A DNA stretch of 64,000 bases from Stromatinia cepivora (Eukaryota > Ascomycota > Leotiomycetes > Helotiales > Sclerotiniaceae): NCBI GenBank assembly GCA_014898415.1, contig RCTD01000022.1, positions 682,001 through 746,000 on the forward strand, given 5' to 3'. Position numbers and translations under genes: made by a program. The notes under the pieces were generated by a model, which saw nothing but the letters and a program-made list of their open reading frames with translations, did no database searches and was not told the DNA's origin. Below are positions 1 through 11,878 of this stretch, piece by piece (the first letter of the stretch is position 1; each line of letters starts with the position of its first letter).

Positions 1-374
1 CCATGTTCATCCTCTTCTTCGGCGGAATCTCTTTCCATCTCTTAACTGCTATATTATGCCATTTTTTCAGTATCAAAATGGAATGGACGGCCACGGCTAA
101 AGAAGTCGAGGCTGGTGGATTTAGAATCGGTTTAGATAAAATATTTAGAGATTTTAAGTGGATGTACTTGGCTATTGTTCCAATCTTGGCGGGCATGGTG
201 TACTTGGGTGCTTTCGCACCTCGCGGATACGAGGTCACGGATTTTACAGCCATAGTACCGCTTTCTAATCAAGTCGCTTGTCATATTTTGCTTCCTGTAA
301 GTCTCCCCTCCCCTAACCTACCATTTTTCGTGTCATAGCTAACACCCCACTAGTTCGCGCTAGGACTTTTCTAG
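1..374 (+). CDS. C-terminal end of a membrane-bound family 2 glycosyltransferase (5' end outside window)
   Basis: The gene enters from the left edge in frame 3 and ends at 374. A phase-0 intron spans 297-353 (GTAAGT donor, CACTAG acceptor), and the last exon adds only the residues FALGLF before TAG. The visible part holds two or three hydrophobic segments (around FILFFGGISFHLLTAILCHF and YLAIVPILAGMVYLGAF) separated by a short loop containing ATAKEVE. From memory, an ATAKEVE-like loop between C-terminal membrane helices is typical of fungal processive GT2 enzymes that build cell-surface polysaccharide. The catalytic DxD and QxxRW motifs would lie upstream and cannot be checked. The alternative is another polytopic membrane protein. 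Confidence 0.55.
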
Positions 375-991
375 ATCCATACCTGTCAGTTTTGCTTGCA
401 TATATCATTGTATATACACATCAACTATTATACACTCCTTAATTACACTCATGATCGAACCAGACAACATAGAGGAGATCGTTGAAGTTTTGTACAAAGA
501 CAGATCGGCCGGAAAGGTGTTTTCCTCCCGTACTTGGCGTACTGATTTTTGAAATATCATTATCATGACTTTTATGGATATATAATGAAGAAGCCATTGT
601 TTAAGGCACTTCTCGAACGTCTAATTCCAATGAAATAATAAGAGGGTTGTGGGTTGAGTTTGGAAGAATAGATATATTTATTGTTGGTTTCGAATTTGCA
701 GACTAAGAGGATCTTGCTTCGGGGTTTCCAGATAGTGGGATATAATATAGATTGGGAAGAGGATTACATGGCACCATGAGAGAGATGCAATGCGATGTAT
801 GCAGTAATAATAATATTTTTTCCAATTTTTGTCGGAGAATGTGCAGCACATACTTTTACTTTGGGGCAACAAACACTCCCGTCATAAATATTATACAAGC
901 CAGTCGATTTCAAACTGGCATTTCATCCCCGAAGTTCCTGGTGTACTAGGTTGCTAAGAGTGCCACGTTTCCCACAATAAATTTTATCATT
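375..991. other. Intergenic, convergent 3' ends
   Basis: This spacer lies between the end of the GT2 gene and the end of the SUV3 gene on the opposite strand. Short open frames on both strands have no coding character. I see nothing else in it. Confidence 0.6.
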
Positions 992-3512
992 TTAGATCGA
1001 ACCTCTATCCACCTTGGCACCTGAAGATGACTCAACATCGTCCAAAGCTCCTCCCAGCAGTGTTTCTGATTTCAAAGACTCTTCAACATCTTCTGAGGCA
1101 TCCTCCTCTAAAGGAGTATCATGTGAGACAGCATCCCTTGAACCTTCATCCTCGGAAACCATCGTGGGATCCAAGGCCTTCAGGAGCTTTACATTCCGTC
1201 TCATTGCTTTCATTCTAGCTTTCTCTTGCCACTCGGCTTTAGCCAAACATAGGTCAATCTTCTCCTCCACCAACCTCTTGATATGGAATGCTAAGGCCTG
1301 GCTGTGGAATACACCTGTGAATCTGTAACTCAGCCAGAGATACAGGGTGATGTTTTTATGCAGTCCTTCAACTTTGCGTACATAAATTTCCCTTTGTTCT
1401 TGGCTAGTAAAGGTATCAGGATCCTCGTCTAGAATTCCGATATCAAGCTCTGATATATCAAGTATGTGGCCACCAGTATTGTCAGCTACACAACGAGCAA
1501 ACGCTTTCAATACTCCAACAACCCCAGGATCGCGCACAGACACTGGAGCAGCGAGGAAGACAAGACGGTTTCGAATGGAAAGGTTAAATTCTTGAATGAT
1601 GTCTGCAATATCGACATGCTCCTTGAGTTTGCAGAGATGAAATTGGCTGCTTATAGAACCAATTTCGTGTAATCGCAGTATAATGTAACTAAATGGTGTA
1701 CTCTTGGGGAAATGCTCAGCAAAGCGTTCTATAACATTTGCTGGAGGAAAGATTCCAGCTGATGACATTTGCGCGGCGTCTCTTGACATAGCGCTCGACA
1801 ATATCTTGTGATCATCCTTGAAGAATGTTGTCACAAGGCCAACTGGAGGCTCTGTTGGTTTAGCTGGGATGCCGTCAGTTACATCAATAGGCCCTGCTTT
1901 GATGGCATCTCTAGCCGTCTTATATCTTCCAGCTCGACCAGAAATCTGTTTAATTTCTGAAAGGGGGAGATTTATGAGGTCTGTGCCATTAAACCTCTTG
2001 ACAGATTCAAGAATGACACGTTTGATACTTAGATTCAAACCCATGCCAATGGCATTGCTGGCAACCAAAAAATCGTAATTATTGTCAGGATCATTGAACA
2101 GAGCGGCCTGGAGAGCACGAGTCTCGGGGGGCAATGATCCATAAACAATGGCGCATCGTTTGCCTTTGTGCTTTGCCTCGATTGCGTTTTTCATGGCATG
2201 AATTCTCATCCTCGAGAACAAGATGATAGCATCACCTTTCTCTAACTTGCTGACAGGTCCTCCATCTTTCTCAGGCAAGCCGTCTCTTTCATGATTCTTT
2301 GCGGAAAGACTCTTACTCATTACTTGTAATTTCCCAAGTCTTTCGTAATTATGTATGACCAACTTGTCTCCCATTATTGCACATAACTTTTTGATCAAGT
2401 CAGTCGTTCGGACTTCGCCACAGAGATGGACTTCTTTGGCCTGCACGCCAAGTACTGCTTGAGTCCATGCCCAGCCACGTTCATCATCTCCGATCATCTG
2501 AATCTCATCTATAACTGCTATATCGACTTTAGTATTCAGAGGTACCATCTCTACGGTGCAACTCTTCATGAGATCTTTCCCACCGTCCGGAATACGTCGT
2601 TCCTCTCCCGTAATCAAAGAGCATGGCTTTCCTTTTGCATTGAGCCTTGTATAGACCTCGTGAGCTAGTAATCGCAGGGGCCCGGCATATATACCACTGT
2701 TGGCTGCCTCAAGCTTTTGCAGAGCATGATATGTCTTGCCAGAATTGGTAGGTCCAACATGTAGATGGAACGTTCGTTGCATCGCTCGTGTGGCTGGAAA
2801 CCATTCGATCGGATAACGAAAGTCTGCCAGTCTCTGGTGATTTGTAAGTTCCTCTTTTGAGAATTTGCTCGAAAGTGTAAAGTTCGTGAATGAATGTCTC
2901 ATTTCATCTTCTAACCCTTTGACATCCCTTGCAATATATGCATCCTTAAATTTGCAAAAAAGAGGGTTTGAAGATTTATCGATTTCGCCCCGCTCAGTTG
3001 CTCTTCTGCCTGCTGCTGCTACCTCTTTTTCAAACTCTCGAAGCTTGGCTAGCAATTCCTCCCTGCCTGACACGCCCCACCCTGTCAAATCTTCGTTTCT
3101 TATAGAATTTCGAAATGTTGTTCCATTGAGAAGTTTCTTTTTCAGTCCCCGGGCTTCTGCTACTATCGTGTCCTCAAATTTTCGAAACTCCGTCCTAGCA
3201 CGTCCCTGAGTATCTCTCGGTGGTCCATACCCTCTATATGAACTTCCTGCATGTTGAACTGGTACTCCGTACGAATTTTCTAGAGAATATTCTGGATACT
3301 AAAAAGTTTAGTGGTAAGCAAATGAAGATACTAAAGGTAGCAGCTCCCGTGTTATGTACCTTCTTGCGGATCTTTCGAACTGACCTCGCCACAGGGCTAG
3401 ACTGATGGAAATTTCTACCATTAGGTCGGAGAAATGAAGAGTTTAGCCATATCAAGCTGCGGAATGTACAGAACGCACATTGTCCAGGCCTCCGGTTCAC
3501 CAATGTCATCAC
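992..3512 (-). CDS. SUV3: Mitochondrial ATP-dependent RNA helicase SUV3
   Basis: Two exons, 3512-3360 and 3298-992, are joined in phase 0 across a 61-nt intron (GTACAT donor, TTTTAG acceptor), giving about 819 residues. The first exon (51 residues) is rich in Arg, Ser and Phe with no acidic residues, as in a mitochondrial presequence. The helicase core shows the Walker A motif GPTNSGKT, the DExH-type box DEIQM and motif VI as SGRAGRY, which is the Suv3 signature. Family knowledge: Suv3 unwinds RNA and forms the mitochondrial degradosome with the RNase II-like exonuclease Dss1, turning over introns and aberrant transcripts. The C-terminal tail is Ser/Glu-rich and looks disordered. The longest uninterrupted frame begins at a TTG inside exon 2; the true start must be the ATG at 3512, or the second Met directly after it. 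Confidence 0.93.
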
Positions 3513-3871
3513 AGCAGTAGGCAGCGCGATTGTATGCGAATATGGGCAGAATTATGTTGATATCAAATATGGCAACTTATTTTTCGTGATTAGGTAAGCA
3601 TTGATGCATGAAAAGCCTTAGCGTCGGCCGCAAGTCGCATTAGCTTTCGCGCCCTCGTCATTGTACTTCCCCAATCCTGTTACTTCCATATTGAATTGGA
3701 TTAAAACTTTCACGGTCGTCTTCTTTCAAAACGTCAGTTCTCAATCGCATGCGACTCTTGATATCAGTTCCATCAATTGTTACATACATCTTCTGTTTAA
3801 TTATATCTGGGAAAATTGATAGCCGTTACACTTTGCGAAAGAGCTTTTGGTTCTGAAGTCAAATCACAAGA
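3513..3871. promoter_or_regulatory. Divergent promoter region SUV3 / R-SNARE
   Basis: A 359-bp spacer separates two start codons that face away from each other, so it must hold both 5' regions. No specific operator or TATA element could be assigned. Confidence 0.5.
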
Positions 3872-4662
3872 ATGGCCTCCTCATCCACACCACCAACTCC
3901 TCTTCTCTAGTAAGCATACTTATTTCCCTCGGCTCTTCTTGGTCATTTACTAACATTTATAGCTCATGTATCTCTCATAATACCACGATCCTCGCCGAGC
4001 ATACCGCATCCGCGACCTCACAAACTTCCTCTCTCGCCTCCCTTGTCCTCCCCAAAATCAAACATGACGAACCTCAAAAACTGACATATACCCACAATAA
4101 CTCGTTCATCCATTATATGGCATCCGCACCTTCCGAATATTCCGCTTCCGAATCTTCTGCCGGTGGACTCACATTCCTTGTAATCGCCGATGCTTCTCTC
4201 GGCCGTCGCATACCATTTGGATTCCTTTTTGAGATAAAAAAGCGCTTCTTTAAGTCCTTCCCACCTTCCACCACAGATTTTTCCGATTTAGGAAGCTATG
4301 GTGCTGGATCCTTCAACTCGGAGCTCAAGAAATTGATGGTGGAATACGGAACGACCCAAGGTGGTAAGGAGGATGCGATCAAGAATGTACAAGGAGAAAT
4401 CGATAATGTGCGAGGAATCATGAGTCAGAATATCGAGAGCCTTCTAGAGAGAGGCGAGAGAATTGATCTACTTGTCGACAAAACAGATAGACTAGGTGGA
4501 AGCGCATCGGAATTCAGGATTAAGAGCAGAGGATTGCGCAGGCAGATGTGGTGGAAGAATGTCAAGTTGATGGTACTCTTGACTGTCGTCATTATATTTT
4601 TGCTCTACTTGTTTGTTGGGTTTGGTTGCGGATTGCCGGGCTGGCAGAAGTGTGTTGGATAA
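3872..4662 (+). CDS. VAMP7/Nyv1-type longin R-SNARE
   Basis: Exon 1 is 3872-3909 and exon 2 is 3963-4662; a 53-nt intron interrupts a Tyr codon, giving 245 residues. The join restores the longin-domain start LLYSCISHNTTILAEHT, typical of VAMP7 and yeast Nyv1. The longin domain covers roughly residues 10-130. The SNARE motif follows, with the ionic-layer Arg in LLERGERIDLL, and then one C-terminal transmembrane helix (LMVLLTVVIIFLLYLFVGFG) with a very short lumenal tail. This is the tail-anchored R-SNARE layout. Family knowledge: such proteins pair with Qa, Qb and Qc SNAREs to fuse membranes with vacuoles and endosomes. Ykt6 is excluded because a transmembrane anchor is present and a prenylation box is absent. 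Without the intron the frame also reads from 3847, but that would destroy the conserved start. Confidence 0.9.
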
Positions 4663-5059
4663 ATGGATTATGTGAAGGATGGCATAATGTGGATGGAGAA
4701 AGCCATGAATTGAAATTAAATTGACAGATGGGGAGGATATCATCAGGATTGGGGACTTTATACCACGGATTGGAGTTTTGGCATGCGGCTTTTTGATATT
4801 CTAGTACACATACTTTGACGGGTTGTAATCTTGCAAGGACATTCAATTGGAATTCTACTCATGAATGCGCATGCATAAAAGCCTCAAAAGTGATGATGAA
4901 CAAACCGATGAGTACTCATAACAATGTGGAGAAGGTTGGATCCTATATACACAATCCACAAAATTCCATCTCCTTTTTCCAACCCAAGCTCTAATATGCA
5001 AAACCGGTATAATGATAAACCCCAAAAACCAACTTCAACCCGCACCTTAAGAGGCCTCG
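4663..5059. other. Intergenic, convergent 3' ends
   Basis: This spacer separates the ends of the R-SNARE gene and the minus-strand unknown gene. No coding or structural signal was recognised. Confidence 0.5.
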
Positions 5060-5757
5060 TCACAACTTTGCTTCCCTCTCCTCAACCCCACCACTTTCAT
5101 ACACATAACCCCTCGCAATCGGACTTCCCGCCTTCCAATCCTCATACCCGTATTCATTCGCCCCCACGCCCGCAGGCGCTTTCCTCAATTTATCTGTAAA
5201 GAAAACTGGATGGCGTTTTGCAGAATCCAGGATGAATTTGCCGTTTTTATGGGTTAAATAGAGGAAGGGGGAGGATGCTGGAAAGGATGTTGAAGATGGG
5301 GTTGTGGTTGTGGTTATGGGTGTTGATGTTGGCGTTGTGTGCGGTGGAAGAGCTTCGATTTGGGTGCGGGGAGGAGTTGAGGCGGGGAATGTGAGGACGG
5401 GGAACGATGCAGATGGAGATGGGGATGGAAAAGAGAGGGGTGTTTGATCTGTTGGTGGGGAAATTGAGCTTGTAGATGGATGTGGATTGGAAGGTGGAGC
5501 TGAGGATGTGGGTATTGGGACCTAATGAATGAATACTTGTTAGCTATATTCTTCGATTATCCCCGCGCTGGCAAAGCTCGGTAAGATTCTGAGCATACAG
5601 TAGGTCTTTTTGGTTGTAAGGAAGAAATCATCTGGTCATTAATTGGAGTTGCAGATGGAGCTGTATATTGCGATTGTTCATGCAATTGAGGGGTTCGAAG
5701 TGCAAATGCTGGATGCGGTGCGAATAGCTGAGATATGGAATGGCGTAGGGGTGGCAT
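5060..5757 (-). CDS. Small unknown protein with Ser/Thr/Pro-rich middle and ordered C-terminus
   Basis: I do not recognise this protein. Exon 1 is 5757-5599 and exon 2 is 5521-5060, joined in phase 0 by a 77-nt intron with GTATGC donor, an AGCTAAC branch site and CATTAG acceptor, giving 206 residues. An earlier in-frame Met at 5862 exists. I chose 5757 because the extra 35 residues look unlike protein, but this is uncertain. Residues 54 to about 135 are almost only Ser, Thr and Pro. The last 60 residues change to an ordered composition: FLYLTHKNGKFILDSAKRHP, then FFTDKLRKAPAGVGANEYGY, then EDWKAGSPIARGYVYES. That composition shift and the clean intron argue for a real gene. No signal peptide or membrane segment is apparent. 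Confidence 0.6.
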
Positions 5758-7469
5758 CTCGGATAAGGGATGTGAAGGAGTAAACTTCCTATTTGGGTCC
5801 TTTGTCCGGGAATCTTGTAAGTATATGATGTTATGGTAAGCTTTCACTAAAGATGATGTCAATTTCAGAAGCCACGATGTTTTTCTTAAATCTTTTGATA
5901 CTTTTCAGAAGGTAGAATTTTTGAAGATTTCAATGTTTAAAAATACCAGAAGTGAGGGGGCCGGAAAAATATACCGTAGATGGGAAATTTATGAAGTGTG
6001 GAGTAAAGCTAATCAAGCTCCAACTTTAAATGGACGTCTATTATAGATGCCGAGGTATATGAGTACTGCATAATGATGCTATTCACGCACATCTATACTT
6101 GCTGAGGTACTTGTTGCTGTTATGATGCAACTGTACTGTGTGCACTGATTATGTCTTGTGGAATATTGCAATTGTTGTGGTTGTGATTGCTTGTCAGATG
6201 CCATACATATCCGAGATCATGGCATCATGGTTTAAGTGACCTAATTGTGCTCCGGAGGTACCAAACTTGTTGAAGCTCCTTAGGACAGACTTGATTCCTT
6301 ATGTATGAGTGCAAAGCTGTCGTCAGTCCCACACTTGCTCCAGGCACTCACTGCAGTACATAAAGAACCACTTCCCCCATGGAGCACTGTACAACTCCAA
6401 ACTTCACAGTGTGCTGGGTGTTAGTATATTGGAGAAGATTACCTACGATAGGAAATAATCACTCAAGCTTGTTTGATTTCACAGCACCGTTTTTGCCTCC
6501 GAGTTAGCTTCACCTCAAGAGCTTGAAGTGAAAATCCTAGTGAAACTTCTTCATAGAGTTTCAGAAACCTCATTCGGTGGTTGCAAAGTTGCTTTGGAGA
6601 GAAGTTGAAGGCCCTTAAATGCTCCAGATTAAGTCTCTGAACAAGTAAGAATGCCAAAGGCCGAATTGGACATTGCACCAATGGAAAGGAAAATGAGTAC
6701 ATACCCTAATAACTCACGCCCTCCCACCAGATTCCACGGCTGTTAAACATGCCTGTTTTTGATTTAGTTCAACTACCATGTGGCAATAGCACGCTCGGCC
6801 CGAACACCATCGAAAAAAACCTTCCAGGGGTTTCTCCTTCCGCCCCTCGTAAGGTTATTGGTATTTTGATTGTTATTTTCGAGAATTCTTTTGAAGTTTA
6901 TTCTTATGGAAGTAAGGGGGTTATCTATATGTGTCGTCTTTTTAATCTAGTCAGTGGAGCAGCGAATAGCAATGTGACAGATAGGGATGGTGGCAAGTGA
7001 TAGTGATGACGACTGTGGGAGGTCGGGTGGATGATTTGTCTACATCCAAGGCAGCATATCAATGGAATAAATTGCTGGAGTCGGGGAGCAATTCCCATTG
7101 AATAGTGAATACGACTTGCAACTTTTGAAATACTTGAAAACCCTCCCAAAAACGTGACTATTTTGATTAGGCCATCCGCCCTTTTGGAGTCATTATTCAT
7201 TTACCTAACAAATGATTCCCCAATAAACTTCAAAGTTAAATTCATCTCACTGAAACCCGCGCGACGGGCTCCATGGAATGATATGGATATCTGCATGCTT
7301 TGGAGGTTCTCGTCTTGGGCGCAAAATCGAATTTTGACTGTAGAGCCTGAACCAACTTTCGTTAACTTCACCCTTTGAAAGATTTGAAAGTGTATGACTC
7401 ATTATAAATGAACTCATGGATCTTCACTACATCGGTAGCCCATAGTTGAAATTAAATCAATCAAATTCT

Positions 7470-7523
7470 CCACTAGCGGCACAGAAATGGTGGGTGAAAG
7501 ATCTATGCTATTGCTGCTAGTGG
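7470..7523. repeat. Imperfect inverted repeat
   Basis: CCACTAGCGGCA at 7470-7481 pairs with TGCTGCTAGTGG at 7512-7523, matching at 11 of 12 positions with a 30-nt loop. It could be a hairpin or a degraded transposon end; no target duplication was found around it. Confidence 0.4.
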
Positions 7524-8929
7524 TACGGGGTCGATCGTTGGATAACTTAAGTACTCTCATTGCACGATCCTCAAACTCTGTAGTGCACCACGGACAAGAT
7601 TCTATACCCTTAACTGGGACTTAGATGACGGCCACACCATAGGGGGAGAGTGAGAGCGCCCAACGCTACGCCCACTCATATATACTTTCACTTCTATTGT
7701 CAGTTGATCATGGTATTTAGAGTGTTTGTATGAGAGAGGTTGGATTCAAAACTGTTCTTTGCCAAACCGAATCTCGCGCTAGTGGTTGCATTTATGCGAT
7801 CATCACGATTTCTTTCCTGGAGAAAGAAAGTGTTCTCGCGCTATTGGTTCTAATCTCCCTCTGATATTTCTTGTGCCCCTCTGGCCGAAGATCTAAGTTA
7901 ATGGTTGGTTAGGGTTCGTCGCTGCTCATGAGGCGCGAATCCAGATCTTGATGGTAGATTCTGAAAAGAACTTTACCTGATAGGTCGAACTTGTGGGGAA
8001 TCTGTAGAGAGGTGATGACTTTCTACGATTCATTGGCTTTTGATCTCTGATCATGTGTGTTTGGGGCTTTTGAGACTGGGGTATTATTGTTGACAGGACG
8101 CTGTTGACATCTGTGGGCTATCATGGTTTCACTTTCTGATCTATGATGATAAATATAAGTCAACCTGGATCATTTCCCATATCATCTTTGATTTGGATCT
8201 TGAACCTTTGACAAAATACACTGTATTCTGAGATCACTTTTTTGAAAGTTTTTTATTTGCAAGTCCTTGGACCATGTGGTCTGACTCCAATTTCATCTTC
8301 TTCGCGGTTTTGAGGATACGACGTTTCATTTTCTTCATTTTTTCTTTTCTGTTTTTCTCTTGATGGTAGCAAATCTTGGTGCTTGGAGAACTTGGTGCGT
8401 GTTTGAGTTGGACGAAATCTCCGGGTGGGTTTCCAATACATATAATATCAAAAGAATACTATGTATTTATTATAAGTGGAAATAAAACAGCAACATCATC
8501 CACTTAATTGTAGACCCAATTCTTCGTGACAATATTTCCTTGCGAATCTATCTAACAAGCTTTTGGTATTACCTCGAAATAAAGTGATATTCTATAATCT
8601 AAAGGCGATTGATACAGCACATGAATTTCGACCTCCATGGTGTGTCCATATTTTGGAACTGATGCCCGCGCAGAATCCAGCAGCTTTAATGATGCATGGA
8701 GCATGGGAGGAAAGAAAGGAATGAATTGGATGACCACATTTATATCGCATGCAAAAGTGGACGTCTGATCATTGTTATGCTTTGCTTAAAGATTTGGATT
8801 GAAAATCTAAACTACCAATGACAACAATCCAAACTCAGTATTTTGATCGCAGGTAAAGTAACGAATTGAACTGTAGTCGTGAAAACTAGACAAAATGCCC
8901 ATCTTGATGGATCTCGGATGAGGTTGATC

Positions 8930-9440
8930 GGATAATAATAAATAATATATATATATATAATATTATTTATTATAATAGTGGAAGACTTAGTTGTATTTAG
9001 CTTAGAGGTGATCGAATATATAAATAAGATAATATTGAAGTCAGAATTATATATATATTGAATATTGAATTTTTATCTACTTGCTTTTTCGAAGAATTCT
9101 TTAAAGAATACCTTCGTATTTATAATTTTTAATGAAATTCTAGATCATTCTATAATTATAAATAAGGTCGATTTAAATCGAATCTTATAGAATTATTTTA
9201 TATAATAAAAAGAAATAACAATCAATAATATTCAATCCAAACAATAAGAAGATTCTATATACTTTTATATCATTCTATTTTATTATAAATCATTCTAATA
9301 TGATATATGATTGAATTTTTATATAATAATAAAATTTAATAGTATTAAATGATATTATTAATATATCACATGATCATATAATCATTGGTTCGGTTAACAT
9401 TATTAAGTGATTTAATAACTTATTAGGAATTCTCACAATG
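8930..9440. other. AT-rich island
   Basis: About 500 bp consist almost only of A and T with many TAT/ATA runs, in contrast to the flanking DNA. In fungi such islands often mark old repeats mutated by RIP (C-to-T changes). No transposon protein remnant is readable here. Confidence 0.6.
8935..8973. repeat. AT palindrome with (AT)n centre
   Basis: ATAATAAATAAT at 8935-8946 is the exact reverse complement of ATTATTTATTAT at 8962-8973. The 15 nt between are an AT dinucleotide run, so the whole 39 bp can fold as a cruciform. Confidence 0.7.
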
Positions 9441-9545
9441 GAGCAGTTCCTTCAATGGCATAACAAAGTGGATAACAGATGCGAATATACTAATGTCATT
9501 GCGCCTATATTAGTAATATGTGATACTCGCAAGAACTTTCGCTAA

Positions 9546-11426
9546 CTACTTCTGGGGTATATTTAATTCCTGTCGCCTTTTCCTGACTTCCTCAATCGCC
9601 GCTTCAGCATCTGTCGAGTTCGGGTTTCTTAACTGCCACTCCATGCATACGTTCAAAGCCGGTGCCATCCACATGCCAGGTTTGACACCAAGTGCTTTTG
9701 AGAGGATCTTCCCATCTACAATTCCGCGGATTGCAGGAGCATCCATTACATCAAGATCCTTGAGATGATCTATGAATTTTTGCCATTCCGAGAACAATGA
9801 TCGGTATCCTGGAGAACTTAGTACCAAACTAGGAGAAATGTGATTATCAATCATACCTTCAGCACTTTCTAGCTTTAAAGCCTCCACAAGCAATGCAAAC
9901 AGAACTTGTAGTTTCCACTGTCCACCATGTGATTCCCATTTTCGAATCATCATCCCAACAGTATCTCGTTTGTGGATATATGAATCGTTTCTCTTGATTG
10001 CATCCTTGAGCTCCGTGACCTCGGCGTATTGTTTAAACGCACCGGCAACCATACTGCATAACTTGCTTTCTGCCTTTAGTCCTTCCCGGGCAACCAAAGC
10101 TCCATATGGCGGGGGTATCTTGCCTCCAGGTTTTGATACTTGTGCTGGTGGAACAGCTGTCCATGGTGTCAATGCGGCGAGAATCCAGGCAAGATATTTG
10201 GCATCGTCTGATCGCACTAGCGATTTGTAAATCGAGTCTGGTGTCTCATTTGACTTCATTTCTTCCAAACAATCGTAAACGACTCTCCAGTTAGATATAT
10301 CTGGCATCGGGATATTGTCTGCTGTAGGATCTGTGAAGATTGTGGAGTAAAGGCAAAGTCGATCAAATAGGTGCAAAGATTGCCATGGGTTATTTCCTGA
10401 ATTTGGTGAGAAAATGCTCTAACTATTAAAAATTCGATTGATTGATATCTTACCCTTTAACATTTTTTCCACCTCAACCCCCACTCTTTCTCGACTTATC
10501 TTGAGTTTTAGAGCTTCCATAATGGTTGGATTGCCCATACACTTCTCCGATTCCGAATCAATTTTGAAATCTAGTCGACTAGCAAATCTGATTAACCTCA
10601 GAACTCGCAGTGGATCATCCTTGAAAGTAGTATATGGTTCAAGTGGTGTTTTGATGAGTTTAGCTTTCATATCCGCAAGTCCTCCAGTGAAATCTTCAAC
10701 GATATCTGTATGAAGATTATAGAATAAAGCATTAATTGTAGCATCCCGTCTCAAAGCATCTTCCTCCGCGGTGCCGGGCTCCATTTGAGGGTTGCGACTA
10801 TCTTCGGTGTAAGTTTCCTTGCGTAGATTGACAAAGTCTACATCGAATTGAAAAATATTGGTTGTAGCAGTTTCCAAATGTTTAGACTTCTCCGGATTCG
10901 CAGCAATTTTGTAGAGTTTTTTCACATCTTTAGCTTCCAGTGCATGCTTCTTGAGGTTTTCTGCATCTTCCAGGTATTCCCTCATTTTCAAACTGAAGTT
11001 GTACCCAGTCATAACATTGATTGCTGTGTCAATATCATGGCTTTCTATTCCGAGCAGTTTGTCCCGAACCCATCCACCAGCCCATCGTAACTCAACTTTC
11101 TTCTCAATTTCTTTGGACTCATTGATGTAGTTCGCAACATCAAGCAAAAGATTTCGAAGTTGACTTTCTCGAGGAGTTAAAGCAATAGTAGTACTAGCCA
11201 TGATCGTTCCTCGCAACCTTTTTGCGAAGTAAATTTCTTCGTCGTATTTTCGTTTCATGGACGAGAATTGGAATATTTGTCGTTTGCCGGTAGTGGCTCT
11301 TAGAATAGACCTAATACTTATGACTCCACAGCTCTGAACCAAAGATGTTAAATATGGAATCATAACATGAGTCATAACATAAGTCAGGAATCCTTCTAAT
11401 GAATAAGTTGAATTTCCACTATTCAT
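9546..11426 (-). CDS. CCA1: CCA-adding tRNA nucleotidyltransferase
   Basis: Exon 1 ends at 10454 and exon 2 runs 10396-9546, joined in phase 1 across a 57-nt intron (GTAAGA donor, TTCAG acceptor), giving up to 607 residues. The class II nucleotidyltransferase head shows RWAGGWVRDKLLG, the metal-binding SHDIDTAIN, RRDATINAL and DDPLRVLRLIRFASRLDF. The join reads KMLKGNNPWQSLHLFDRL, as expected for the helical body. Family knowledge: the enzyme adds the CCA tail to nuclear and mitochondrial tRNAs. In-frame Met codons occur at residues 1, 18, 22, 57 and 76. The stretch from Met22 to Met57 is basic and lacks acids, like a mitochondrial presequence, while Met57 and Met76 lie just before the catalytic domain. 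Yeast CCA1 uses alternative starts for dual targeting, so the same may occur here. Confidence 0.93.
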
Positions 11427-11878
11427 TAACGACGAATAAAGAAAACTAGGAAGAATTAATCTGAAGTTTTGATATATTGTATTTAAGTCACGTGTTGGTG
11501 CGGATTTTGGTGTGCCGGATTATTTTTAGCGCGAGGCCATTATCAATTGTTGTAGTTTGCGCGATTGTAACTTTCGAGTACAACGTATGTATACAGAACA
11601 CAGAATACGGAGACAAAATAATTCCTGAAAGGCATATCGCGAAGCTCTTCCAAATTCCTTGTATATTTTATGCTCATGTCGATTATCCAGAGTTCCAGCA
11701 TAGACTACTTAAGACGGATTGACGTTCGAGTATTATACAAGGCACATCTGGATGAACAATCTCCCTACTTTTCGCAGTAGTCTACTTCCGAGTGATTAGG
11801 CGCATGGTTCTGCGATTGTTGGGTAGTTGAGTTACGAGCGAATATCATTTTCTCCCAGCTGCGGACCCCTCGGTCTTC
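11427..11878. promoter_or_regulatory. Divergent promoter region CCA1 / TRS85
   Basis: The 452-bp region separates two outward-facing starts and must contain both promoters. A CACGTG E-box core lies near 11490. No other element could be assigned. Confidence 0.45.

Larger units (their letters stand above)
5758..9545. other. 3.8-kb gene-poor spacer
   Basis: Only short, low-quality frames occur here (for example 6749-7000 plus and 8253-8441 minus), none with conserved-looking sequence or splice support. The right third is strongly AT-rich. A small inverted repeat and an AT palindrome are listed separately. It could hold an unrecognised non-coding transcript or a degraded repeat. Confidence 0.5.
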
